In this document: piece after piece, positions 25,776-33,970 of the stretch
Position numbering within the stretch: the stretch's first letter is position 1
How the letters are laid out: every line of letters begins with the position of its first letter
From: JBBRWO01 sp964388455
Lineage (GTDB): Bacteria > Actinomycetota > Coriobacteriia > Anaerosomatales > JAAXUF01
NCBI GenBank assembly: GCA_964388455.1
Contig: CAYMAN010000009.1
Span: 1 to 64,000, forward strand
Reading direction: 5' to 3'
DNA: 64,000 nt
The notes under the pieces: generated by a model
Seen by the model: the letters and a program-made list of their open reading frames with translations, nothing else
Database searches by the model: none
Told to the model about the DNA's origin: nothing
Position numbers and translations under genes: made by a program

Positions 25776-26900
25776 ATGCCCCATCCCACACCCTCAGAAC
25801 CCTTCAGAACGCGCGTTCTGCCTACCGCGATCGTCTACTGCGAAGGCAACTTCGGCGCGATCGACGGCAAGACCGCCAACGGTCTGGTTCGCCACTCCGA
25901 GAAGTACCAGATCCTCTCGGTGATCGACAGTACGCAGTCGGGCCTCGACACCGGTGTCATCCTCGGATACGCCGCGAACTCGATACCGCTTTGCGACGAC
26001 CTGGACCATGCGATCGCGTTGGCCGGTCGCGTTCCCGACACTTTCATCTTCGGTATCGCTCCGGCGAGCGGGATGCTCTCGGCCGACGAGCGCGAGGTAG
26101 TGCTCGGCGCGATGCGCCGCGGCATGAACATCGTAAGTGGGCTGCACGAGTTCCTTGGCGATGACCCGGAGTTCTCGGCTGTCGCAGCGATGCACAGCGT
26201 CACCATCCACGACGTGCGGCGGCCGCGAGACAAGAAGGACCTGCGCACGTTCAGTGGTGCGATCAGATCGGTCACCTGCCCGCGCATAGTGGTGCTGGGC
26301 ACCGACTGCGCGATCGGCAAGCGGACCACTGCGACGATCCTGACCAAGGCGCTCAACGACCGCGGCATCAGGGCGGTGCTCGTTGGCACGGGGCAGACGG
26401 GGCTCATCCAGGGCGCGTGCTATGGCGTCGCGCTCGATGCCATCCCATCGCAGTTCTGCGCCGGCGAGATGGAAGCGGCCGTGGTCGAGGCGTTTGAGGG
26501 CGAGCACCCCGACGTGATCATCGTCGAAGGCCAGGGCGCGCTCAGTCACCCCGCATACCTGACTTCAGGCTTCATCCTCAAGGGCAGTCAGCCGCAGGCC
26601 GTGATCTTGCAGCACGCGCCGGCGCGCAAGCGTATGGCGGACTTCCCTGACGTGCCGATGCCCAAGCCCAAGCGCGAGATCAATCTGATTCAGACATTCT
26701 CAGACACGAAGGTCATCGGGCTCACCATCAACCACGAGAACATGAGCGAGGCAGATATCACGGCCGCGATCATGCTCTACGAACTCCAGCTGGGAATCCC
26801 CGTCACTGATGCGCTCACCAGGCCGACTGACGACCTGGTCGACATGGTGGTCGGCGCATTTCCGGAGCTCGAGCAGAAGCTGGTCGCCATCGCCCGATAG
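25776..26900 (+). CDS. DUF1611 P-loop protein (DgcN-like N-acyltransferase)
   Basis: A 374-residue protein of the DUF1611 family. The N-terminal Rossmann-like part (AIVYCEGNFGAIDGKTANGLVR) is followed by a P-loop-type domain with VLGTDCAIGKRTTA and VLVGTGQTGLIQG, then HPDVIIVEGQGALSHPAY. Members named DgcN take part in D-glutamate catabolism as D-glutamate N-acetyltransferases. The usual partner DgcA (enolase-superfamily racemase) is not in the neighbourhood, so the substrate remains open. ATG at 25776 with GAGGAG upstream; an earlier in-frame start at 25725 lacks one. Confidence 0.85.
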   Translation: MPHPTPSEPFRTRVLPTAIVYCEGNFGAIDGKTANGLVRHSEKYQILSVIDSTQSGLDTGVILGYAANSIPLCDDLDHAIALAGRVPDTFIFGIAPASGMLSADEREVVLGAMRRGMNIVSGLHEFLGDDPEFSAVAAMHSVTIHDVRRPRDKKDLRTFSGAIRSVTCPRIVVLGTDCAIGKRTTATILTKALNDRGIRAVLVGTGQTGLIQGACYGVALDAIPSQFCAGEMEAAVVEAFEGEHPDVIIVEGQGALSHPAYLTSGFILKGSQPQAVILQHAPARKRMADFPDVPMPKPKREINLIQTFSDTKVIGLTINHENMSEADITAAIMLYELQLGIPVTDALTRPTDDLVDMVVGAFPELEQKLVAIAR

Positions 26901-26951
26901 ACTCCCCGCCCGCGGCCACCACCTTCGCAGGCGCATCGTGTGCCCTTGCGC

Positions 26952-28025
26952 CTAGTCGTCCTCGGGCTGCCTCACGTGACAGCGCACGCAGAACGCGGGC
27001 TGATGACACTCGAAACAGCCGGCTGCGCCGCGCGCCTCGACCTCGAGGAAGTGCTGTTTGGCCCACGTGCCCTTGGTGGGGTCGTAGCTCACGTGGTGGC
27101 ACATGCTGCACAAGTCCGGCTTCTGCTTGTGGCACCTAGCGCACATCGCGCGGTTGGCCTCGGCGTTGATACCGTGCCCTGTCTTGCCCTGCCCCCAGCC
27201 CTCGGGGTGCGGCATCTCGAGGCCGTGACAGTCGGTGCAGAAGGCTTTGGTGTGGCACATGACGCACTGCTTGGGATCGGCCTTGGCAACCACCGCATGT
27301 CCGCGGTTCCACTTCGCGGTCTTGTGTGACGTCGGCTTGAGCGCGTACCCGACCGGATGGCACACACTGCACTGCGCCGAGGCCGTGGGATACTTGGTCG
27401 TGCCGTGGCAGGTGAAGCACTGCGACATCAGCGACAATGGCGTGCCCCGATCAGGCAGCGGATGCGCAGTGCGGACGTGGCACGACACGCAAGATTTGTT
27501 GCGTTTCGCGTGCTCGGCGTGGTCGATGAGAATGCGGAAACCGGAGGTGGCCTTGCGGTTCACGTCGTGGCACTGCAGACAGATCTCGTCGGCCATAGGC
27601 TCCGTGCCGGGCAGGCGACCGTCGACCGGGTCAGGGTAGCCGCCGCGCACGTGCGCTACGACGTCGCGTGCCAGAAGTGCGGTCTGACTCACGACCGATT
27701 GCGGCACTTCGTACCACCGATGCGGGGCCGTGTGGCATCTCACGCAGCTCACCGCGGCGTGCGCCGACCGCTCCCAGGTCGCATGGCGCGGCTGCATCTC
27801 ATGACAGCTCGCGCACAGGATCGGCGACGCGGTCACGACGTCCCACATGCCGAGCAGCACGATGATGCCGAACACGATCGCGACGATTCGCAGCACCCGT
27901 GGCCTCGCCGAGGACGCCGTGGCAGCTGTCGCCGGGGATTCGCCCACGCTTGACTCGGCGGTCAGCTCGGCTGCGCCCGCCTCCTCTGCTGGTCCCTGAT
28001 CGCTCATGCCGGAAGTGTGCTCCAC
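26952..28025 (-). CDS. Membrane-anchored dodecaheme cytochrome c (NapC/NrfH-like)
   Basis: A 357-residue cytochrome with a cytoplasmic N-tail of about 45 residues, one membrane anchor (VLRIVAIVFGIIVLLGMWDVV) and twelve CXXCH sites in the exported part: CASCH, CVRCH, CLQCH, CVSCH, CFTCH, CSVCH, CVMCH, CTDCH, CARCH, CSMCH, CFECH and CVRCH. The first two follow the anchor in the NapC/NrfH manner (LCASCHEMQPRHATWERSAH). Last gene of the seven-gene operon. GTG at 28025 lies one base past the previous stop and has AAGGA upstream; ATG 28007 is an alternative. It likely passes electrons outward along the cell wall or to a terminal reductase (inference). Confidence 0.92.
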   Translation of the reverse strand: MEHTSGMSDQGPAEEAGAAELTAESSVGESPATAATASSARPRVLRIVAIVFGIIVLLGMWDVVTASPILCASCHEMQPRHATWERSAHAAVSCVRCHTAPHRWYEVPQSVVSQTALLARDVVAHVRGGYPDPVDGRLPGTEPMADEICLQCHDVNRKATSGFRILIDHAEHAKRNKSCVSCHVRTAHPLPDRGTPLSLMSQCFTCHGTTKYPTASAQCSVCHPVGYALKPTSHKTAKWNRGHAVVAKADPKQCVMCHTKAFCTDCHGLEMPHPEGWGQGKTGHGINAEANRAMCARCHKQKPDLCSMCHHVSYDPTKGTWAKQHFLEVEARGAAGCFECHQPAFCVRCHVRQPEDD

Positions 28026-28026
28026 G

Positions 28027-28899
28027 CTAGTCCTTCACGAGTTCGAGCGTCGGGTTGAAGTTGTCCCTGGGCACCTCGCCGTGACACTTCTTGCAGAATG
28101 CGCCCGTGTGGCACGCCTCGCAACTGCGGTGCTTCTTGACCTGTTCGCCGTGTGTCTCGCGCCACTTGGCGGTGTGCGAGCGCGGACGCATCTCGTGGCA
28201 GGTGGTGCACCATGCCTCGTTCCACTTGTGGCACCTGGTGCAGTCGCCTCCCTCGGCCTTCTCGGCGTGGACGATCGTCCAGCTGGCGGCCTTGTGCGTC
28301 GCGGGTGCGGCTTTGTCGGTATGGCAGGTGGGGCACCCGTTCTTGGCAGTCTTGCCGTCGTGGCAAGTCAGGCAGCCGGTCATGGGCGGCGTGTTCTTGC
28401 CCTCGGGACTTTTGTCGTGGACCAGGTAGTTGTGGCACTCGATGCAGTCGAGCTTGAGGATCGAGACATGCGCGCGGTGCGGGATCAGGAGGTCACCCTT
28501 GGGCGAGACGGTGCGCAGATCCAGGTGACAGCGCTCGCATGCGGCATTGGTCGGCTTGGGGAACGTTGCCGGTTCCCAGTCCGGCATTGCCAGCGACAGG
28601 TAGAACTCGCCGAGCATTCGCACCGCGTAGCCAGACTGCGGGAGGACCCGCGGTGGCACGTGGCACTGCTGGCAGGTCGTTTTCGCGTGGACCGACTTTT
28701 CCCATGCCTGGTACTTGGGGTTCATGCGTTCGAACCGCTGCAGGAACGCCGGCCGAGTCCCGATGTAGGCCGGCACGATCACCAGAACGAAGATGCCGAA
28801 AGCCACCAGGCCCCACAACAGCAATCGTTTGCGCTTCTCGGCGGGCGTGGTCGGCTGCTCGGTGTCCATGATCTCCGGACTCTCGTTGGTCTCGGGCAT
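28027..28899 (-). CDS. Membrane-anchored nonaheme cytochrome c
   Basis: A 290-residue cytochrome with an N-terminal anchor (LLLWGLVAFGIFVLVIVPAY) and nine CXXCH sites: CQQCH, CERCH, CIECH, CLTCH, CPTCH, CTRCH, CTTCH, CEACH and CKKCH. It is a paralogue of the next upstream gene; both contain GDLLIPHRAHV, CHDGK and CHKWNE/CHNWTP at matching positions. ATG at 28899 overlaps the upstream stop by one base (TGATG), so translation is coupled. Function: electron transfer chain member, membrane-anchored outside the cytoplasm. Confidence 0.92.
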   Translation of the reverse strand: MPETNESPEIMDTEQPTTPAEKRKRLLLWGLVAFGIFVLVIVPAYIGTRPAFLQRFERMNPKYQAWEKSVHAKTTCQQCHVPPRVLPQSGYAVRMLGEFYLSLAMPDWEPATFPKPTNAACERCHLDLRTVSPKGDLLIPHRAHVSILKLDCIECHNYLVHDKSPEGKNTPPMTGCLTCHDGKTAKNGCPTCHTDKAAPATHKAASWTIVHAEKAEGGDCTRCHKWNEAWCTTCHEMRPRSHTAKWRETHGEQVKKHRSCEACHTGAFCKKCHGEVPRDNFNPTLELVKD

Positions 28900-29768
28900 C
28901 AGTGGCACTTCCCGCAGAACTTCTTCTCGTCGTGGCAGACGAGGCAGCCCTTGCCGCCCGTCGTCGCACGCTCGGCGTGGCCCGTCTTCCAATTACCGAC
29001 GTGCGTCGCGGGACGCCGTTTGTGGCAGTCGGCGCAATAGTCAGGCGTCCAGTTGTGGCACTTGCCGCAGTCCATCGTCTCCGACATCGTGCCGTGCACC
29101 TTGAGCCAGTCCTTGCGCTCGTGCGTCTCGGGCGTCTCCTTGCGGGTGTGACAGTCGGTGCACTTGTTCGATGCCTTCTTGCCGTCGTGGCAGGTCTCGA
29201 GACACATCTCCATCTCGGGACGGTTGAATCCCCGGTTGTTCACCGTGTGCACCAGATCCTTGTGACACACCGTGCAGTTCATTCCGAGGACCTCGACGTG
29301 CGCCCGGTGCGGAATCAGCAGGTCGCCGTTGGGCGAGACCTGGCGGTAGTCGGTATGACACTTCTGACAGGCTTCATGCGTGGGCGGCTCGAGCAGGTTG
29401 GTCTCGTTCGCACCCTGCGCGAGCTGCGAGTAGAACGCCGGGATCGACCTGGCCGAGAAGGACGCAAACCCCTTCACGCCCGGCTCGACGTGACAGCTCA
29501 CACAGCTCATACGGCCGTGCGTGGACGTGCGCCACGCCTCCATCCGCTCATGCATGCCCGGGTAGCGTGCGTAGTATCCCGGCTGCAGCGTGGAGAACAC
29601 CGGCAGCACCAGCAGGAAGACGACCAGCGCGAGCAGCGCGCCGATGACGATGCGGCGCGTTGGGCGCAGCTTCTTGGGCGCGGGGGCGTCGGCGTGGGGC
29701 GCTTGGGCCGCCGGCGTCTCCGCGACCTTGTCGTCCGACGGGCTCAGGGTGTCGTCGCGCTCGTCCAC
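28899..29768 (-). CDS. Membrane-anchored nonaheme cytochrome c with one CX3CH site
   Basis: A 289-residue cytochrome with a membrane anchor at about 39-58 (IVIGALLALVVFLLVLPVF) and nine heme sites: CVSCH, CQKCH, CTVCH, CLETCH (CX3CH), CTDCH, CGKCH, CADCH, CLVCH and CGKCH. The CX3CH site aligns with CLTCH in the downstream paralogue, so one residue has been inserted. The final histidine of the last site is the last residue of the protein. GTG at 29768 directly abuts the previous stop codon, with AAGGAG ten bases upstream. Confidence 0.92.
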   Translation of the reverse strand: MDERDDTLSPSDDKVAETPAAQAPHADAPAPKKLRPTRRIVIGALLALVVFLLVLPVFSTLQPGYYARYPGMHERMEAWRTSTHGRMSCVSCHVEPGVKGFASFSARSIPAFYSQLAQGANETNLLEPPTHEACQKCHTDYRQVSPNGDLLIPHRAHVEVLGMNCTVCHKDLVHTVNNRGFNRPEMEMCLETCHDGKKASNKCTDCHTRKETPETHERKDWLKVHGTMSETMDCGKCHNWTPDYCADCHKRRPATHVGNWKTGHAERATTGGKGCLVCHDEKKFCGKCH

Positions 29769-30782
29769 CTAGCGCATCTCCTTGAACTGCTTGTGGCAAT
29801 CCTCGCAGTACTGCTTCTTGTGGCACTCGAGGCAGCGTGCCTCGTTCTCGCCCAACTTCGAGTGGCCGCCGATCCAGGTGTCGGTAGAGCCGTGGAAGTC
29901 CGGTCGCGTGGTGTGGCATTCCTGGCACTGCGCATCGGACACGTGGCAGAGCAGGCACTTGGGCCGATCCTTGAGCGCCTCGGCGCCGTGCTGCTTCATC
30001 CAGGTCTTCTTGGTGTGCAGCACCTCGATAGCCTTCAGGCTGGTCTGCATCGGCCGGGCGGTGAACACCGGCGTCTTGCCGGTGGTGTGACACATGGTGC
30101 ACTGCGCAGCGGTATGGCAGGTCTCGATGCAGCCGTTCGCACCGACGCGCTGAACCACTGCGGGGTGATCGACCTTCCACTGCACAGCGGTCTCGCCCAG
30201 TGCGTGGTGGCAGGTGAAGCAGTCCGTGCTCTTCTTGGTGCCGACGTGGCAGCCGTACGACACGCACACGCCGGAAAACGGCATCTTCTTATGCTTCACC
30301 ATCACGGTGGGCTGGTGCGCGGTCCACTTGTGACAGGTCACGCAGTCGCGCGTCTCGCTTGCAACGCGCATGTGCGCGGGGTGCGGGATGCGGCTGGTGC
30401 GCTTGATGTCGTCGCTCCGGTCCGTGATGTGACACGAGCGGCACGCATCGCGCGTCGGCCGATCGAACTTCAGGAACCTCGTGGGCGCGTTGCGGCTGAG
30501 CAGCCCGGCGTAGAACTCCGCCGAGACGGCCAGCTGGTAGCGGACCTGACCGCGCGCGGGGACGTGGCAGCTCGCGCACGGGATGTCCTGGTGCGTTGAT
30601 GCGGCAAGTGTCGTCGAGCTTTTCGCCAGCGAGTGGAACCGGGAGAAGAACGCCGGTTGCGTCGCCGCGATCATCGGCAGGATGGCCAGCACGACCACGG
30701 CCACCAGGATGCCGACGGCGATCCACTTCACGGTGAGCGGGTTGATCCCCCAGCGCGACTTCTTGGTCTCGTTCGGGCTCAT
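29769..30782 (-). CDS. Membrane-anchored undecaheme cytochrome c with CX3CH and CX4CH sites
   Basis: A 337-residue cytochrome with an N-terminal anchor (IAVGILVAVVVLAILPMIA) and eleven heme sites: CASCH, CRSCH, CVTCH, CVSYGCH (CX4CH), CFTCH, CIETCH (CX3CH), CTMCH, CLLCH, CQECH, CLECH and CEDCH. The region after the anchor (ATQPAFFSRFHSL, STHQDIPCASCHVPARG) and the IPHPAHM segment show it is a more diverged paralogue of the two nonaheme cytochromes. ATG at 30782 lies seven bases after the nrfD-like stop. As the first cytochrome after NrfD it may take electrons from the quinol-oxidising subunits (inference). Confidence 0.92.
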   Translation of the reverse strand: MSPNETKKSRWGINPLTVKWIAVGILVAVVVLAILPMIAATQPAFFSRFHSLAKSSTTLAASTHQDIPCASCHVPARGQVRYQLAVSAEFYAGLLSRNAPTRFLKFDRPTRDACRSCHITDRSDDIKRTSRIPHPAHMRVASETRDCVTCHKWTAHQPTVMVKHKKMPFSGVCVSYGCHVGTKKSTDCFTCHHALGETAVQWKVDHPAVVQRVGANGCIETCHTAAQCTMCHTTGKTPVFTARPMQTSLKAIEVLHTKKTWMKQHGAEALKDRPKCLLCHVSDAQCQECHTTRPDFHGSTDTWIGGHSKLGENEARCLECHKKQYCEDCHKQFKEMR

Positions 30783-30789
30783 CGGCTGG

Positions 30790-32121
30790 TCACCCGACCT
30801 TGGCGGTGTCAGCGGCGAACTCGGGGGTCAACGCGGGTCCGCGGTGCGGCGTCGGCTCGGCGGCGGGCTCGAGCGCGGGCTCCGGCGGGTCGTAGGGCGA
30901 CGGGCCGTGATGCGCATGCTCGGCGAGCTCCTCCTCGGGCACGTGCAGCGGGAGGATCTTGGTGGCGGCCGTCATGATCAGCAGGCCGAACGATAGGATG
31001 AAGATCGCGATGCCGACCTCGGTCAGGCTCGGCATATACGGCGGCGTGAACTGGCCGAGGGGGTTGACCGCGAAGCCCATCGCCATGAGCGAGTAGCGCT
31101 TGAGGAAGATCGCGAGCACGTACATCGCCGCCGCGGTCAGCTGAACCGCCGGCAGATGTCGCGTGCTCTTGCGGGACAGCAGGATGAACGCGGTGATCCC
31201 GAGGATGAGCACAGGGACAAAGGCGAACGCGTAGTCGCCGGTCAGGAACTCGGCGAAGCGGATGGTGTGGCCCGGCTTGGCCGAGGTCGGCCAGAAGATG
31301 GTGAGGATCTCAACGACCAGCAGGAAGAGGTCGATGATGATGACCGTCGCGAGCAGCGTCGAGAGGCTCCGGAACATGCTCGGCTTGAACTTGGTGACCT
31401 TCAGCTTCTGCATGATGTAGGCCGAGATCATCAGGAGTGCTATGCCCGACGCTGTGGCCGAGGTCAGGAAGATCGGGACCATGACGGCCGAGTTCCACAG
31501 CTCGCGCGACTTGTTCATCGAGAGCACGAACGCCGTCGTGGTGTGGAGATAGACCGCGAACGGGAGCGCGATGAGCGTCATGCGGGTCGCGAGTTTCTCG
31601 CCGCCCTTGCCGGTGATGAGAATCCACAGGTCGACGAAGCAGATGATCATGTAGATGTTGGCCGCACTACCGGTGTAGACGAACGGCGAGGTCACGTTGG
31701 GCGTGAGCAGCATGTAGACCGCGCGCCACGGGCGCTCCATGTCCGTGATGATGCCCATGAGCGCCATCATGACCAGCACGCCGGCCTGCAGGACAGCGAT
31801 ACGGGAGAGCGGCCGGAACTGCTCGGCGCCAAAGAGGTGGACGCTGGCGTAGACCACGAGCCCGCCCGCCGAGAGCCCCACGTAGTACATATAGTTAGTG
31901 AACCAGAGGCCCCACGGGTAGTTGTCGCGCATCGCCATGACGGCGCCGCCTTCGGTCATCGCCGCGCCCCATGACATGAGGCCGAGGATGAGGCCGCAGC
32001 CGAGCAGCGAGACGAAGGCCCAGTAGCGCGGGCTCGCGTTCAGTACGGCGCCGACGTTCCAGTCGATGCCGATGAAGCGCTTGATGCCGGGTCGAGGTGT
32101 GGACACGAGACTCACGCCCAT
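30790..32121 (-). CDS. nrfD: NrfD/PsrC-type integral membrane subunit
   Basis: A polytopic membrane protein of 443 aa with about nine to ten segments, of the NrfD/PsrC family that exchanges electrons between menaquinol and a partner FeS protein. Recognisable parts are NYPWGLWFTNYMYYVGLSAGG, MERPWRAVYMLLTPN and WNSAVMVPIFLTSATASGIAL. The cytoplasmic C-tail is Pro/Glu/His rich. ATG at 32121 overlaps the stop of the FeS-protein gene by one base (TGATG); a GTG three bases earlier is possible. The pair FeS plus NrfD is the conserved quinol module of Nrf, Psr, Qrc and Hmc complexes. Confidence 0.93.
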   Translation of the reverse strand: MGVSLVSTPRPGIKRFIGIDWNVGAVLNASPRYWAFVSLLGCGLILGLMSWGAAMTEGGAVMAMRDNYPWGLWFTNYMYYVGLSAGGLVVYASVHLFGAEQFRPLSRIAVLQAGVLVMMALMGIITDMERPWRAVYMLLTPNVTSPFVYTGSAANIYMIICFVDLWILITGKGGEKLATRMTLIALPFAVYLHTTTAFVLSMNKSRELWNSAVMVPIFLTSATASGIALLMISAYIMQKLKVTKFKPSMFRSLSTLLATVIIIDLFLLVVEILTIFWPTSAKPGHTIRFAEFLTGDYAFAFVPVLILGITAFILLSRKSTRHLPAVQLTAAAMYVLAIFLKRYSLMAMGFAVNPLGQFTPPYMPSLTEVGIAIFILSFGLLIMTAATKILPLHVPEEELAEHAHHGPSPYDPPEPALEPAAEPTPHRGPALTPEFAADTAKVG

Positions 32122-33077
32122 CACCCCACATACCAGATCATAGGTTCATTGCCGTACTCTTCCTTGAGCCGCATGACGCGGCGGGTCTTCAGCAGAATCG
32201 AGACCTCGCTCTCGGGGTCGTTCAGGTCCCCGAACTTGCGAGCGCCGACCGGACACGCCTCGGTGCAGGCGGTGGTGCCGCCGTTGCGCGTGCGCTGGAC
32301 GCAGAAGGTGCACTTCTCCACGACGCCGGCCTTCTCATGGAGAGGGACCTTGGGGTTGATCTCGGCCTTAGGGACCTCGGGCTCGACCCAGTTGAAGTGC
32401 CGCGCGGCGTAGGGGCAGGTGACCATGCAGTTGCGGCACGCGATGCACTTGTCGTAGTCGATGACCACGATGCCGTCCGGGTCCTTCCAGGTCGCGATGA
32501 CCGGGCACCCGTAGACGCACGTGGGCTTGGCGCACTGCATGCACTGGACGGGCAGGTACCACTTCTCGGGGTCGCCACCCTCTTTGTACTCGGCGTTGGA
32601 GTGCTCGAGGTCGAAGCCGCCCACGTCCATCTCGAGCACCTGGATGTAGGTGAAGCCGGAATTGCGGCCGATGTTGTTCTCCTTGACGCACGCGTAGACG
32701 CACTTGCGACAGCCGATGCAGGCCTTCACGTCGATGACCATCGCCCAGTTCTGATCGCCGGGCTCATCGGCGTAGCTGACCGTGTGGCCGGGGTAGTTGA
32801 CGGGGTGGTTCTCCTCGATGATGTGGTCGATCGCCTCGTTGCCGGTGGACTCACGCGCGGATTCCTCGGCGATGGCGACCTGCGGGAGGGCCGAGACCAC
32901 CGCGGGGATGACGCCCGCTGCCACGACGCCGGCGCCGATGCCGAGACTCTCGAGGAAGCGTCGGCGCGAGACCGTGTGGCCGGGCTCGCAGGCTCCCGGC
33001 TGACACGCACCCGGTTCAGGAGCGCCGGGTACGGTTGCACCGGGCTGCTGCGCCCCGGGCACGATGGGCTTGCTCAT
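32121..33077 (-). CDS. nrfC: Tat-exported four-cluster ferredoxin-like subunit (NrfC/PsrB type)
   Basis: A 318-residue iron-sulfur electron carrier. A Tat signal (SRRRFLESLGIGAGVVAAG, Arg38-Arg40) follows a 37-residue Pro-Gly-Ala-rich leader containing two cysteines, much longer than usual. Sixteen cysteines give four [4Fe-4S] sites: 120/123/126/130, 179/182/187/191, 211/214/217/221 and 256/259/271/275. The ATG at 33077 overlaps the tetraheme cytochrome stop (ATGA) and has AAGGG upstream. It pairs with the NrfD subunit that follows, relaying electrons between quinol and the cytochromes. The Tat signal places it outside the membrane. Confidence 0.93.
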   Translation of the reverse strand: MSKPIVPGAQQPGATVPGAPEPGACQPGACEPGHTVSRRRFLESLGIGAGVVAAGVIPAVVSALPQVAIAEESARESTGNEAIDHIIEENHPVNYPGHTVSYADEPGDQNWAMVIDVKACIGCRKCVYACVKENNIGRNSGFTYIQVLEMDVGGFDLEHSNAEYKEGGDPEKWYLPVQCMQCAKPTCVYGCPVIATWKDPDGIVVIDYDKCIACRNCMVTCPYAARHFNWVEPEVPKAEINPKVPLHEKAGVVEKCTFCVQRTRNGGTTACTEACPVGARKFGDLNDPESEVSILLKTRRVMRLKEEYGNEPMIWYVG

Positions 33078-33826
33078 GTGCGTGCCCTTCCTAGTATCAG
33101 CCAGCCGATGAGACCGGCGGCGATGACGATGAGGACCGAGGCTCCGAGGGTGAGCCACAACGGCGTGTGCACCGGCGGCGCGACGGGCGGAGATGCGAGC
33201 GGCGTGAACACAGCGCGTTCCGAGACCGCGCGCACCTGGAAACCGGTGCCGACAAACGGAAGCAGCGGACCGGCGTAGATCCACTGCGGGCTGTGCGGGT
33301 CGTGACACCCTGCGGCGGTGCACTTGGCGAGCCGCTTGCCGTGGGTGCCGGCCAGCCACTCCTTGTACTTGGGCGAGTGGCACTTCTCGCAGACCCTGGC
33401 GACGTCGCCCTTGATGTCGACGGTGGTGCCGTCCATGGTCTTGAGCTTGCCGGGGTTCTTGGCGGCGTCGTCGTGGCAGACGAGACACGCCTCGCCTTCC
33501 GCGGCCAGTCGATCGTGACCGACGAGCTTGACCTGATGCCCCTTGAAGTCGTTGGGCAGCTTCTTGGTCGGCTTTCCGCCCGCGCCCATGACCACCGGAT
33601 GGCAGTCCGTGCACGGGTAGAAGAACAGATCGCCCGAGGCGGCCTGCCCGGCAAACGCCGCGGGCGCGGTCGCCAGAACAACCGATGCGACCAAAACGAG
33701 AAGTAGGGAAACAACTACGAAAGCCCCGCGTGACCAGGGGCGGCTCCGGGCCGTGAGTCCCGGATCTGTGAACGAATGCTGCACGTCTATGGTATTGACA
33801 CCACCTTGGTCGCGAGTTGTTCCCAC
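33074..33826 (-). CDS. Membrane-anchored tetraheme cytochrome c
   Basis: First gene of the seven-gene redox operon (up to 250 aa). A signal peptide (FVVVSLLLVLVASVVLATAPAAFA) is followed by heme sites CTDCH, CLVCH, CEKCH and CTAAGCH (CX4CH), then a C-terminal membrane helix (LWLTLGASVLIVIAAGLIGWLIL) that anchors the domain from its C-terminus, opposite to the other cytochromes here. The start is uncertain: GTG 33826 or GTG 33784, neither with a good ribosome site. Probably the cytochrome subunit directly associated with the FeS/NrfD module, as in Nrf- and Qrc-like complexes (inference). Confidence 0.88.
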   Translation of the reverse strand: MGTTRDQGGVNTIDVQHSFTDPGLTARSRPWSRGAFVVVSLLLVLVASVVLATAPAAFAGQAASGDLFFYPCTDCHPVVMGAGGKPTKKLPNDFKGHQVKLVGHDRLAAEGEACLVCHDDAAKNPGKLKTMDGTTVDIKGDVARVCEKCHSPKYKEWLAGTHGKRLAKCTAAGCHDPHSPQWIYAGPLLPFVGTGFQVRAVSERAVFTPLASPPVAPPVHTPLWLTLGASVLIVIAAGLIGWLILGRART

Positions 33827-33876
33827 ACGATCAAGGACGAGACTAGCACCGCCCCTGACCTCCCCTATTCGCGAGT

Positions 33877-33904
33877 GATTACCGTATTGTTAGCATTGTG
33901 TTAA
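33877..33904. promoter_or_regulatory. PhoP/OmpR-type direct repeats between redox operon and two-component system
   Basis: TGTTAG (33888-33893) and TGTTAA (33899-33904) are spaced 11 bases start to start, with a weaker GATTAC (33877-33882) one period away. Read on the minus strand they are TTAACA and CTAACA, close to the hexamers bound by PhoP-class regulators. The block sits in the 144-base region between the divergent operon and the response regulator gene. Confidence 0.5.
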
Positions 33905-33970
33905 TGCCCATTCCGACGTCGTCGGCTATGGTCAGGCATGAAAAGTGCCGCGGTTTCCAAAGGAGCGCAC

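Noticed and set aside
28902..30599. Long plus-strand frame (565 codons) over the cytochrome genes
   Set aside because: It is antisense to the heme proteins, with CXXCH codons read backwards. No family resemblance.
33078..33614. Extended N-terminus of the FeS subunit
   Set aside because: The frame runs antiparallel in composition through the tetraheme cytochrome gene. The ATG at 33077 overlaps that gene's stop and has a ribosome site.
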